DNA from: a virus
Reading direction: 5' to 3' (one strand)
DNA length: 39,427 nt
Virus record (IMG/VR): IMGVR_UViG_3300025117_000143
Location: 1 to 39,427 of that record
Shown: in pieces, positions 31,465 to 37,814 of the stretch
Numbering within the stretch: position 1 is the first letter of the stretch
Layout of the letters: each line of letters starts with the position of its first letter
The notes under the pieces: generated by a model
What the model was told of the DNA's origin: nothing
Database searches by the model: none
The model's input: the letters and a program-made list of their open reading frames with translations, nothing else
Position numbers and translations under genes: made by a program

Positions 31465-31683
31465 ATGCACGACTGCAAATATGAGCAAAACATTATTGAA
31501 ATGTCAGAGAATATTGCTTCTATTAGACAGGCTATTATTGGTAACGGCACTAAGGGACTCAATGACAGGGTTTCTGATTTAGAAAAAGATAACCAAAAAC
31601 ATAATATATTCTTTGCCGGTGTTTTTGCCGTTGGTGGTGTATGTGGTTACTTAATTGATTTAGCAATAAAGGTATTCAAATGA
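31465..31683 (+). CDS. XhlA-like holin-associated membrane protein
   Basis: A 72-residue protein from ATG 31465, chosen because AAAGGGGAA lies upstream; in-frame codons back to 31405 pass through the terminator hairpin. A coiled coil (IASIRQAIIGNGTKGLNDRV) is followed by one C-terminal transmembrane helix (FFAGVFAVGGVCGYLIDLAI), the XhlA/haemolysin layout common beside endolysins. Overlaps the endolysin start by 4 bases. Confidence 0.75.
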   Translation: MHDCKYEQNIIEMSENIASIRQAIIGNGTKGLNDRVSDLEKDNQKHNIFFAGVFAVGGVCGYLIDLAIKVFK

Positions 31684-32168
31684 TTATAACTCCTGAAAAA
31701 TTACATCAATATTTAAAAACTAATCTTTATCCAATCCCTAAAGATTATATGGCAACTAATAACTTTGGTTGGTGGGAATTAACAATCAATCAGATTGAGT
31801 TGCCTTCCCTTGACGTTTTAAAGAATCTTTTGTCTATTGTTGTTATCTTACAAGTCTACAGGGATAAAGTCTTTAAAAAACCAATAACAATAACCTCTGG
31901 TTGGAGGTCTGAACATTATAATGCAAAAATAGGCGGTGCTAAAAATAGTTTTCATGTGCAGGGATTAGCTCTTGATTTTACCGTTAAGGCTATGAAGCCT
32001 GAAGATGTATTTATGATATTTGATAAAACTTTTTATGGTGGGCTAGAATTAGCCCCATCGTGGACTCACATAGATAATCGTGGAAGGATAGCAAGGTTTA
32101 ATGATAAAAATATTACGCTCGCACATCATTTTAACCTTACTGAACACGATAAAGTCTTTAAGAAATAG
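31680..32168 (+). CDS. M15-family endolysin (peptidoglycan peptidase)
   Basis: A 162-residue peptidase. Zinc ligands visible are His92 and Asp99 in SFHVQGLALDF and His130 in SWTHID; Arg76 in TSGWRSEHYN precedes them. Members of the family cut peptide cross-links of the cell wall. No signal peptide or binding domain, so release depends on a holin. Its last 68 bases overlap a small gene in another frame. Confidence 0.88.
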   Translation: MIITPEKLHQYLKTNLYPIPKDYMATNNFGWWELTINQIELPSLDVLKNLLSIVVILQVYRDKVFKKPITITSGWRSEHYNAKIGGAKNSFHVQGLALDFTVKAMKPEDVFMIFDKTFYGGLELAPSWTHIDNRGRIARFNDKNITLAHHFNLTEHDKVFKK

Positions 32169-32274
32169 CTTAATTATAACTTTATGCTGGCTATTAGAAG
32201 TATCAAAATGTCCTGAATATATAACTGATAAAGCTTTTGAAATACATGAAATGTTAGACTTACCATATTTATGA
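32101..32274 (+). CDS. 57-residue membrane protein overlapping the endolysin end
   Basis: ATG at 32101 follows AAGG by five bases and starts inside the endolysin gene in another frame. The product begins MIKILRSHIILTLLNTIKSL and has a hydrophobic stretch SLIITLCWLLEV at about residues 20-35, then an acidic helical tail ending MLDLPYL. A small membrane gene nested at the end of an endolysin recalls spanin or holin genes, but it has no lipobox and no proven family. Confidence 0.5.
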   Translation: MIKILRSHIILTLLNTIKSLRNSLIITLCWLLEVSKCPEYITDKAFEIHEMLDLPYL

Positions 32275-32284
32275 AAGGGGACTT

Positions 32285-33076
32285 ATGGAATTAGTAGGAA
32301 ACCCAAGTAATGAGCATTTAGGAGAAATAGAGAAATGGAGGGGAAGAAATAAAAAACATCAAACAACTAAAGTAGTCCAGATAAATGACACTCATATTCC
32401 TTACCACGACCCAAAAACACTTAAAGCAATATTTGATTTTTTAGATTATTTTAAGCCGGATAAATTAATAATAGCCGGTGATTTTTTAGATTTTTATGAG
32501 CTGTCTAAATTCGATAAAAATCCTGCAAGAAAGTTTAGTTTACAAGATGAGTTAGACATAGCATATAAAATCTTGAAAGGTTTTAAAGAGCTTGTACCTG
32601 AAATACACTTTATTAGCGGTAATCATGAGCAAAGATTAAGACGTTTCTTATGGAAAAATCCAGAACTCTCTAGCTTAAAAGTTCTGGAAATTGCAAAGTT
32701 ATTAAATTTAGATTTACTCGATATACATTATCACGAACATAATTTTATATACAACGATTTTATATTTACTCATGGGGGAATAGTTCGGAAACATTCAGGC
32801 TATTCAGCTAAGGCAGAATTAGACAAGCATGGAACATCTGGAAGTTCAGGACATACTCACCGCTTAGGAAGTGCATACAAAACAGATCATCGAGGTACAA
32901 TTACTTGGTTTGAGAATGGCTGTACTTGCTTGCTAGAACCTGAATATATACAAGGCATACCAGATTGGCAGCAAGCAATCTCAGTATTTTACTTTGATGA
33001 TAATAGATTTTCACCTTTACAAATTCCAATCATCAAGAATCAGTTTATTTTTGACGGCCGGAGGTTTGGAAAATGA
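32285..33076 (+). CDS. Calcineurin-like metallophosphoesterase
   Basis: A 263-residue enzyme with the metal-binding series DTH (35-37), GDFLD (65-69), GNHE (112-115), a His in THGG near 163 and GHTH near 189. These proteins hydrolyse phosphomono- or diesters with two metal ions; the substrate is unknown. It lies 10 bases after the small membrane gene in the late lysis block, an unusual place, and overlaps the next gene. Confidence 0.88.
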   Translation: MELVGNPSNEHLGEIEKWRGRNKKHQTTKVVQINDTHIPYHDPKTLKAIFDFLDYFKPDKLIIAGDFLDFYELSKFDKNPARKFSLQDELDIAYKILKGFKELVPEIHFISGNHEQRLRRFLWKNPELSSLKVLEIAKLLNLDLLDIHYHEHNFIYNDFIFTHGGIVRKHSGYSAKAELDKHGTSGSSGHTHRLGSAYKTDHRGTITWFENGCTCLLEPEYIQGIPDWQQAISVFYFDDNRFSPLQIPIIKNQFIFDGRRFGK

Positions 33077-33306
33077 TCTTTGAAGATGGACAAGTCTACT
33101 ATGAAGAAGGTGATAAATGCGTAAATTGTGAGCATTTAGCCTACTGTGAAATACCTGATTTTATAAAAGACACTAAGGAGGATTTCGGCATAGATATTGA
33201 ATGGACCAGTGAGGACTGTTCACATTTTAAATTATTAAAAGATGAAATAACAGGCGATTATCTCGCAGAAGTATTATTAAAAGCTATGAAAGAAAAGGAG
33301 AGCTAA
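33073..33306 (+). CDS. 77-residue Cys-containing hypothetical protein
   Basis: ATGA-type overlap with the phosphoesterase. CVNCEHLAYC near residues 16-25 and DCSHF near 49 may bind zinc; the protein is acidic. It may be a partner of the phosphoesterase. Family not recognised. Confidence 0.6.
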   Translation: MIFEDGQVYYEEGDKCVNCEHLAYCEIPDFIKDTKEDFGIDIEWTSEDCSHFKLLKDEITGDYLAEVLLKAMKEKES

Positions 33307-33309
33307 CCT

Positions 33310-33579
33310 ATGGAAATGTTTAAACAGATTTTTTTTATGTTATTACCATTCCTAAAACCAGCAATTTGTAAGCTGATTGATGCATTAGTCAAAATTGCTG
33401 AAGAAAAATACACAGCATATAAAGCCGGCAAAGATAAAAAAGCTTTTGTACTCAAGCAAATTGATGCTTATTTTAAAGCTCATCCTGAGCAATTTAACAA
33501 GCTTAAAGAAAAGTTCCAAGATAAACTAGACCAAGTTATAGACGATATGCTCGAGGAGGCTGTTAAAAGGCTTACATAA
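33310..33579 (+). CDS. 89-residue helical protein, possible holin-related
   Basis: AAGGAGAGC precedes the ATG. Residues 4-27 are hydrophobic (FKQIFFMLLPFLKPAICKLI), followed by charged helices rich in lysine. Position at the end of the lysis block suggests a membrane-associated lysis factor, but this is inference. Confidence 0.55.
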   Translation: MEMFKQIFFMLLPFLKPAICKLIDALVKIAEEKYTAYKAGKDKKAFVLKQIDAYFKAHPEQFNKLKEKFQDKLDQVIDDMLEEAVKRLT

Positions 33580-33586
33580 ATCCCTA

Positions 33587-33663
33587 GCCTATCGGGGAAT
33601 GATAGGCAATTCATTCGATCCTCCTTTACTCGCCCTGATTATTTATTTAGTCAGGGTTTTTTT
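33587..33663 (+). terminator. Hairpin plus intrinsic terminator at the end of the late genes
   Basis: GCCTATC (33587-33593) pairs perfectly with GATAGGC (33601-33607). Then CCCTGA (33633-33638) pairs with TCAGGG (33651-33656) followed by seven T residues: the likely end of the late operon. Confidence 0.8.
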
Positions 33664-33742
33664 ATTAAACTTAATTTATCTTAAAGATTTATAAAATATT
33701 ATCAACTTAAGGGATTGATTTTTGTTTAAATGGGTATAATAT

Positions 33743-33766
33743 AAAAAAGGGCGTGAGAGTAACGCC
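33743..33766 (-). terminator. Leftward terminator of the small leader-peptide transcript
   Basis: Read leftward, GGCGT (33766-33762) pairs with ACGCC (33754-33750), followed by C and six T residues. Five base pairs is short but the T-run is good. Confidence 0.55.
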
Positions 33767-33805
33767 AATTACTCCCACTTTACCAGCCCAATTAATGAGA
33801 GACAA

Positions 33806-33916
33806 TTATTTAAAGAGCTTTGTTATTATTGCAATACAAGGCTCTTTATTCGTTAGTGCAATAATTAAAAGAGCGATAGTAAAACAATACTCTTTAGTAC
33901 TAAGTTGAACTCTCAA
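33806..33916 (-). CDS. 36-residue hydrophobic peptide with optimal ribosome site
   Basis: A TTG-started frame encoding a peptide that begins MRVQLSTKEYCF and has a hydrophobic core (TIALLIIAL, then CIAIITKLF). AAGGAGGTGA, a full match to the 16S tail, lies 8 bases before it. It shares the opening MRV, an LSxK segment and a hydrophobic middle with the 42-residue peptide at 34789, so the two may be related. Could be a toxin-like or membrane regulatory peptide. Confidence 0.5.
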   Translation of the reverse strand: MRVQLSTKEYCFTIALLIIALTNKEPCIAIITKLFK

Positions 33917-33932
33917 TGGCCTCACCTCCTTT

Positions 33933-33965
33933 CTAGTAGTGATACGAGCTTAAACAGATAGGCAT
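33933..33965 (-). CDS. 10-residue leader peptide
   Basis: GAGGAGG followed by ATG and the codons for MPICLSSYHY, with the TAG just ahead of the AAGGAGGTGA of the next peptide gene. Such a placement suggests coupling or attenuation. Confidence 0.45.
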   Translation of the reverse strand: MPICLSSYHY

Positions 33966-34025
33966 TTCAATCCTCCTCGCAAAAACTACTATTTAGAGAT
34001 GCAGGGCTTACCCTTTAATTTTCAA

Positions 34026-34068
34026 TGTTCAGCATGAACAATTATACAAACAAAATTTACATGAACAA
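34026..34068 (-). promoter_or_regulatory. Leftward promoter overlapped by a palindromic operator
   Basis: On the minus strand: TTGTTC (34068-34063), 16 bases, TATAAT (34046-34041). The expected start falls in TGTTCA-GCA-TGAACA (34026-34040), a perfect 6+6 palindrome. A second TGTTCATG half-site coincides with the -35. Binding of a repressor there would shut off the leader-peptide transcript. Confidence 0.6.
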
Positions 34069-34094
34069 CCCCGGATAAAACCGGGGGCTTTTTT
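34069..34094 (+). terminator. Strong rightward terminator
   Basis: CCCCGG (34069-34074), loop ATAAAA, CCGGGG (34081-34086), then GC and six T residues. It isolates the leftward promoter from rightward transcription. Confidence 0.8.
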
Positions 34095-34113
34095 ATTGTC
34101 AATTTTTTACTCT

Positions 34114-34148
34114 ATATATGGAGTAATTTTAACTTTTACTCCATATAT
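34114..34148 (+). repeat. 13-bp inverted repeat at the end of the leftward 130-residue gene
   Basis: ATATATGGAGTAA (34114-34126) is the exact complement of TTACTCCATATAT (34136-34148), loop 9 bases, AT-rich flanks. The T-run TTTTTT to its right (34152-34157) suits rightward termination; leftward it lacks a T-run. Confidence 0.6.
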
Positions 34149-34540
34149 TAATTTTTTATGCTTAAATCCAGCTTTTTACCCTGCATAACTGAATTTATAA
34201 AAGTACCAGGCCATAGTTGTATATCTGAATCTTCCAGATAAAATTTACAATCTTTAAATCCTAATAACCCTACTCTCATACACTGGATATTATAACTTTT
34301 AAATAGATTATAGAATATTTTCTTTAAACTAGGGCTTAATTTAGTCTTACTTAAAAGTTTATCGTTACTCATAGCAAGTAATTCATCTTCTATATAGGCC
34401 ATTATTCCATTACTGGCCATATTATTCATTAATTCATTAGCTACAGAATAAAGAATATACTTAGTTAATTCTTCTTTAGAAATATTACTTTCAATTTCTG
34501 CATTATTAAATGCAAGTGTTGTATTTTTTATATTAATCAT
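34148..34540 (-). CDS. 130-residue hypothetical protein
   Basis: Starts MINIKNTTLAFNNAEIESN with AAAGG about 10 bases upstream. Mostly helical with a Met-rich middle (MNNMASNGIMAYIEDELLAM) and a compact end (GFKDCKFYLEDSDIQLWPGT). It stands alone on the minus strand between terminators. No family recognised. Confidence 0.55.
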   Translation of the reverse strand: MINIKNTTLAFNNAEIESNISKEELTKYILYSVANELMNNMASNGIMAYIEDELLAMSNDKLLSKTKLSPSLKKIFYNLFKSYNIQCMRVGLLGFKDCKFYLEDSDIQLWPGTFINSVMQGKKLDLSIKN

Positions 34541-34722
34541 TCTAACAAAGCCTTTATATTTTATTTCCTATAAATATATAAAACACAAACAAATATAAAA
34601 TTAACTCACATATTTTCGGTTTTACTAATTTTTAGAAAATAAGTACAAAATTATGTAACAATTTATAACAACCGAGGATATGTTAAGTTTACTAATTCAT
34701 TTTCATGAAATCATGTCATAGT

Positions 34723-34755
34723 AAGAAAAACGGCCATTTTGAGCCGTCTTTTTCT
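34723..34755 (+). terminator. Nearly symmetrical terminator
   Basis: AAGAAAAACGGC pairs with GCCGTCTTTTTCTT across the loop CATTTTGA. A-run on the left and T-run on the right could make it work in both directions. TTTCATGAAA (34711-34720), a perfect palindrome, lies just upstream. Confidence 0.65.
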
Positions 34756-34788
34756 TGTTATTATTTTATTTCAAGGAAGGAATAAATT

Positions 34789-34917
34789 ATGCGTGTCAGG
34801 GAAATCGAATTGTCAAAAAAAACTAAACTGAGTATTACAGATTTAGTCATTATTTTTATAGCTGTAAAAAAGGTTTTTGGGGAGGCTGTAGCATTAGAAA
34901 TTACAAGGAGGCATTGA
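34789..34917 (+). CDS. 42-residue single-span membrane peptide
   Basis: AAGGAAGG lies 8 bases before the ATG. The peptide has a charged start (MRVREIELSKKTKLSIT), a hydrophobic centre (DLVIIFIAVKKVF) and a basic end (ITRRH). The stop lies in an 8-bp hairpin (34906-34925). Size and location beside a candidate small RNA recall type I toxin loci, but this is inference. Confidence 0.5.
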   Translation: MRVREIELSKKTKLSITDLVIIFIAVKKVFGEAVALEITRRH

Positions 34918-34941
34918 TGCCTCCTGACAATATGTTATAAT
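34914..34941 (+). promoter_or_regulatory. Promoter of the candidate small RNA
   Basis: TTGATG (34914-34919), a 16-base spacer, TATAAT (34936-34941). The -35 overlaps the stop and hairpin loop of the preceding peptide gene. Transcription should begin at about 34948-34950. Confidence 0.55.
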
Positions 34942-34947
34942 ATTTAT

Positions 34948-35032
34948 AACCCCTTTTGGGGAACTGTGATAACTTGGTGAAAGGATGCCGTTATGTCAGG
35001 AACGACAAAGACCAAGCTACCACAGTTTTTTT
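34948..35032 (+). ncRNA. Candidate 85-nt small RNA
   Basis: The RNA would begin with the mini-hairpin CCCCTTTTGGGG (34950-34961). A long terminator stem follows: AACTGTG, TA, CTTGGT (34962-34978) with ACCAAG, TA, CACAGTT (35011-35027), broken by two A-C mismatches, then seven T residues. The 32-base loop holds TGTCAGGA (34994-35001), the exact complement of TCCTGACA (34922-34929) at the end of the peptide mRNA. No coding frame. Family not recognised. Confidence 0.55.
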
Positions 35033-35034
35033 AT

Positions 35035-35274
35035 TTAAGACATATCGAATATTCTTGGTTCTTTTGTCTTAACGTCTATAAAAAATATTTGTTCATCATC
35101 AATAAAATCTATTAAATCAAGATGCAATTCCCCATCTTCAAGATATAACCATTCTATAAAGCCACCACTCGTTGATAAAATGTCAATAGGTTTTCCGGTT
35201 CTCAAATCAATACCATCCCAACTATAAACAGGTAAACAAATCAATAAGCATAGTATTAAAATAATCTTTCTCAT
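35035..35274 (-). CDS. Secreted small protein, DUF5334-like
   Basis: A 79-residue protein with a clear signal peptide (MRKIILILCLLICLPVYS) and a mature start WDGIDLRTGKPIDI recalling DUF5334 proteins (WDGxDxxTG). It overlaps the repressor stop by ATGA, so it is made with the repressor in the silent state. It may act in the envelope as a lysogenic-conversion or exclusion factor; that is inference. Confidence 0.65.
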   Translation of the reverse strand: MRKIILILCLLICLPVYSWDGIDLRTGKPIDILSTSGGFIEWLYLEDGELHLDLIDFIDDEQIFFIDVKTKEPRIFDMS

Positions 35275-35639
35275 TTCTTAATTGCTATCCTTATCCCTTC
35301 CATTATCCCAAGCATTCTTTCTTTAACTTTCTCATCACCTGTTTTTATATATTCTTCTATGATGCTTTCTAATTCAGGGGGGATATGGCCTTGTATTTCT
35401 TTACAGAGGGTTTCGTATTCAGAAATAAACATAGGCTCTATCCCATTAAGAAGCCAATCTATATTTAAATTTGGAATGTTTCGTTTTAACGAGGCTAATT
35501 TGTCACTACCAATTTTCTTATTAGGATTGTCGAGAATATCACTTATATAACCTGATGAAGTATCCATGGCTTTCGCCAGGTCGGATTTTTTCATTTTCTT
35601 TTCTATCATTAGTCTATTAAGACGTTCACTGATATTCAT
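35271..35639 (-). CDS. CI-like repressor (XRE family)
   Basis: A 122-residue protein from ATG 35639, with AAAGG 7 bases upstream; an in-frame start 10 codons earlier is less likely as it would place the start in the operator region. The helix-turn-helix (KKSDLAKAMDTSSGYISDIL, then DNPNKKIG) is at about residues 17-50; the C-terminal part is helical and lacks a visible LexA-type peptidase, so induction would not be by RecA cleavage. Divergent from the early rightward genes. Confidence 0.78.
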   Translation of the reverse strand: MNISERLNRLMIEKKMKKSDLAKAMDTSSGYISDILDNPNKKIGSDKLASLKRNIPNLNIDWLLNGIEPMFISEYETLCKEIQGHIPPELESIIEEYIKTGDEKVKERMLGIMEGIRIAIKK

Positions 35640-35658
35640 TTTTATACCTTTGTAAAAA

Positions 35659-35723
35659 TAACGAAACATTTTAGGAATTTTAACGAAAAATATGTTGACT
35701 TTTTTCGTAATTGCGAATAAACT
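35659..35723 (+). promoter_or_regulatory. Rightward early promoter with operator repeats
   Basis: TTGACT (35695-35700), 17-base spacer, TAAACT (35718-35723). Half-sites TAACGAAA at 35659 and 35681 and inverted TTTCGTAA at 35703; ACGAAAAA (35683-35690) and TTTTTCGT (35701-35708) make a perfect 8-bp inverted repeat that brackets the -35. This is a typical repressor-controlled early promoter. Confidence 0.75.
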
Positions 35724-35789
35724 AAAAGTATCAAAAATAGAAAAACAATTTTAGTAATATTAACACAAAAAAATGAAAGGAGTACAACT

Positions 35790-35942
35790 TTGGAAAGATT
35801 AGCTCTAAAACTACCAGAATCCCTGAAGGAGGATTTTCAGATCATTGCCATTAAATTAAAGAAATCAATGACTGAAATAATTATCGAGCTTGTAGTTGAT
35901 TTCGTTAAAAAGAATAAACATCTAATTAAAAAATCAGCTTAA
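35790..35942 (+). CDS. Small ribbon-helix-helix-like protein
   Basis: A TTG start with AAAGGAG 6 bases upstream gives a 50-residue protein: a short strand (LALKLPESL) then two helices (KEDFQIIAIKLKKSMTEIII and beyond), the layout of RHH DNA-binding proteins. It is first in the rightward early operon, the place of Cro-type regulators. Confidence 0.6.
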   Translation: MERLALKLPESLKEDFQIIAIKLKKSMTEIIIELVVDFVKKNKHLIKKSA

Positions 35943-36004
35943 TCATACTAAAACAAAATATAAATAAAATTGCCTAACAAGAGAATTTATAGAAGGAGGA
36001 AAAA

Positions 36005-36139
36005 CTGACAGAACTAGAATATTTAAGAAAATACAGACAGGTACATTGTAATTGCATACACAAATGTATCGAGATAATTAAAAAACAAGAAAAAGAGATT
36101 AAGGGTCTTAAATTAAAAATAGAAAGGGAGAATATATAA
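36005..36139 (+). CDS. 44-residue protein with a probable CTG start
   Basis: AGAAGGAGG is followed 5 bases later by CTG and a frame with no Met codon inside, opening TELEYLRKYRQVHCNCIHKC. Upstream in frame there is a TAG before any ATG, GTG or TTG. It is helical with three cysteines. One base separates it from the next gene. Confidence 0.5.
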   Translation: MTELEYLRKYRQVHCNCIHKCIEIIKKQEKEIKGLKLKIERENI

Positions 36140-36140
36140 C

Positions 36141-37004
36141 GTGTCAGTATTACAAATTAGACCAACAGAAAGAAAAGAAAATATTATTTCATTATTACAA
36201 GGTATCTTTGAAGGTCACGAGTTTTCATACCAAACAGATAACAATGGAAAAGTTTGGTTTGTTGCAAAAGATGTATGTGAAATCCTAGGAATAAAAAATG
36301 CTTCTCAGGCAATAGAAAGATTAGACGAAGATGAAAAGCTGATCTATACATTACATATATCAGGTCAAAACAGAGAAGTATTAACCATTAACGAATCAGG
36401 CTTATACTCTTTAATAAGTACATCAAGGAAAGCAACTGCAAAAAGATTTAAGAAGTATGTCAATGGTATTGTTTTACCTGAAATACGCAAAACAGGTTCA
36501 TTTAATGCACAACCTAAACCAGCTTTGACCTTAGTTGAAAGCGTTAAGCTTATGCTTGTTGAGCTTGAAGGTAAAGACATCATTATTCAAGAAAAGAACT
36601 TACTTATTGAGAAAAAAGACAACGAGATAGCAGCCATTAAACCAGTTGTTGATTTTGTTGACAGCTCATTTATTCCAAATAAGAACTCATTACCTTTAAA
36701 AGTTTTTGCCAAGATTCATGGTTTTGTCTATCCGAATAGTAAAAATGTAGCATTAAAAGGTAGTGACAGCATTTACGAACTTTTAAAAGGTCAAGTCAGT
36801 GGCTTTGAAAAGATTAAATATTTAATGTGGAATGGTGAGCCTTTAGCTGAATACGATAGCAACAATGGCAAAGGTTATTTTGAGTTAAAGTATTATGAAG
36901 AAGGCTTTGCTCCAAGTCCAAGAATAACACCAAAAGGTCAAATAGCAGTATTTAAGAAATTAGCTAGATATGGCATTCATCCAGCAAAGGAAAATAACAA
37001 ATAA
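36141..37004 (+). CDS. BRO-N domain antirepressor
   Basis: A 287-residue protein with a GTG start 10 bases after GGGAG. Residues 25-120 are a BRO-N domain (VWFVAKDVCEILGIKNASQA, VLTINESGLYSLISTSRKAT, KRFKKYVNGIVLPEIRKTG). A coiled linker at 128-155 leads to a C-terminal domain different from the common KilA-C type. Such proteins relieve repression or control early genes. Confidence 0.85.
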   Translation: MSVLQIRPTERKENIISLLQGIFEGHEFSYQTDNNGKVWFVAKDVCEILGIKNASQAIERLDEDEKLIYTLHISGQNREVLTINESGLYSLISTSRKATAKRFKKYVNGIVLPEIRKTGSFNAQPKPALTLVESVKLMLVELEGKDIIIQEKNLLIEKKDNEIAAIKPVVDFVDSSFIPNKNSLPLKVFAKIHGFVYPNSKNVALKGSDSIYELLKGQVSGFEKIKYLMWNGEPLAEYDSNNGKGYFELKYYEEGFAPSPRITPKGQIAVFKKLARYGIHPAKENNK

Positions 37005-37122
37005 AAAAAGACCTTAATGGCCTTTAAACAAACTTCAAAACCATTATAGCAAAACTAAATTAAAAATCAACCCTGCTAGTCAGGGAGAGCAACCGCTTAC
37101 TCAAAAAATGAGGATTCATAAA

Positions 37123-37401
37123 ATGGCACAAAAGGATTTTAAAACATTCCTGAACTCACTAACAGACTACGAAAAAACTTATGAATTAAATAGCTTTTGG
37201 GATTCATACGGTGGCAAAGTTGAATCTGGCGATTGGTCAAAACAAGAGTTTATAGAAATGTTTGAAAGTCATATCAATGAGGCAAGGCAGAGAAGCAAAG
37301 AATTACAGGCAACACTTGAAAGAATGTCTTACAAAATATCAGAAATGTTCGTCAAAAGGAATTCAAAAAAAGTAAGAAACACCAAAAAGAGGGCATGGTA
37401 A
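37123..37401 (+). CDS. 92-residue helical hypothetical protein
   Basis: ATG 37123 is preferred over 37108 because AGGA lies 8 bases before it. The sequence is helical and basic at the end (KRNSKKVRNTKKRAW). A CCCTG/CAGGG hairpin (37071-37085) precedes it. No family recognised. Confidence 0.55.
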   Translation: MAQKDFKTFLNSLTDYEKTYELNSFWDSYGGKVESGDWSKQEFIEMFESHINEARQRSKELQATLERMSYKISEMFVKRNSKKVRNTKKRAW

Positions 37402-37578
37402 ATGAAAATAATTTTAAGTACATCAGACGAAACAGACAACGGCCTCGGAATAGTCAGTGAATATGTTGAACAGTTAGAAGATAGATATTTTTACATAGAT
37501 TTTTTAGGAAACAGGGTTGAGATCACTGAGGCAGAATTTAACCAGATGGCAGACATAGAACTAAAAGAAGTAGCTTAG
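37402..37578 (+). CDS. 58-residue acidic hypothetical protein
   Basis: Starts right after the previous stop (MKIILSTSDETDNGLG). Acidic, alternating strand and helix (DRYFYIDFLGNRVEITEAEF). A DNA-mimic or regulator is possible by charge, but nothing identifies it. Ends at the structured gap. Confidence 0.5.
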   Translation: MKIILSTSDETDNGLGIVSEYVEQLEDRYFYIDFLGNRVEITEAEFNQMADIELKEVA

Positions 37579-37814
37579 ATTTCCCCTCTCTGGTCTACTA
37601 AGGCCAGACAAGGCAAATCGGCCACCCTTGAAAATTGAATAAGTCAGTTTCCACAGGTTATGTGCTTAAAACCTGCAGCGGTCAGTATGTGGAGTAACAG
37701 CTGGGCGTGTCAAATACGGTATGAGTTGAGTTTATGTTAGGAAAACATAAGTTTAAAGGTAGGCTTTTGCGTGTGGCTTGAGCCTAGCCTTAAACTTATA
37801 GAAAGGCGGTGTAT
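37579..37814 (+). other. 236-base structured non-coding region
   Basis: Visible pairings: CTGG/CCAG (37590-37607); CCACA (37651-37655) with TGTGG (37688-37692) enclosing CAGGTT/AACCTG (37654-37675); TTATGTT (37732-37738) with AACATAA (37744-37750); and a large stem 37747-37765 with 37781-37799 (ATAAGTTTAA and TAGGCT against AGCCTA and TTAAACTTAT). The last two share 37747-37750, so they are alternatives. The ribosome site of the next gene follows at once. A regulatory RNA leader is likely. Confidence 0.5.

Noticed and set aside
33715-33740. Rightward promoter TTGATT/TATAAT
   Set aside because: The spacer is only 14 bases and the AT-rich run is better explained as the T-tract side of the leftward terminator.
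34948-35032. Hammerhead or other known ribozyme
   Set aside because: No CUGAUGA/GAAA core or other ribozyme signature could be matched by eye.
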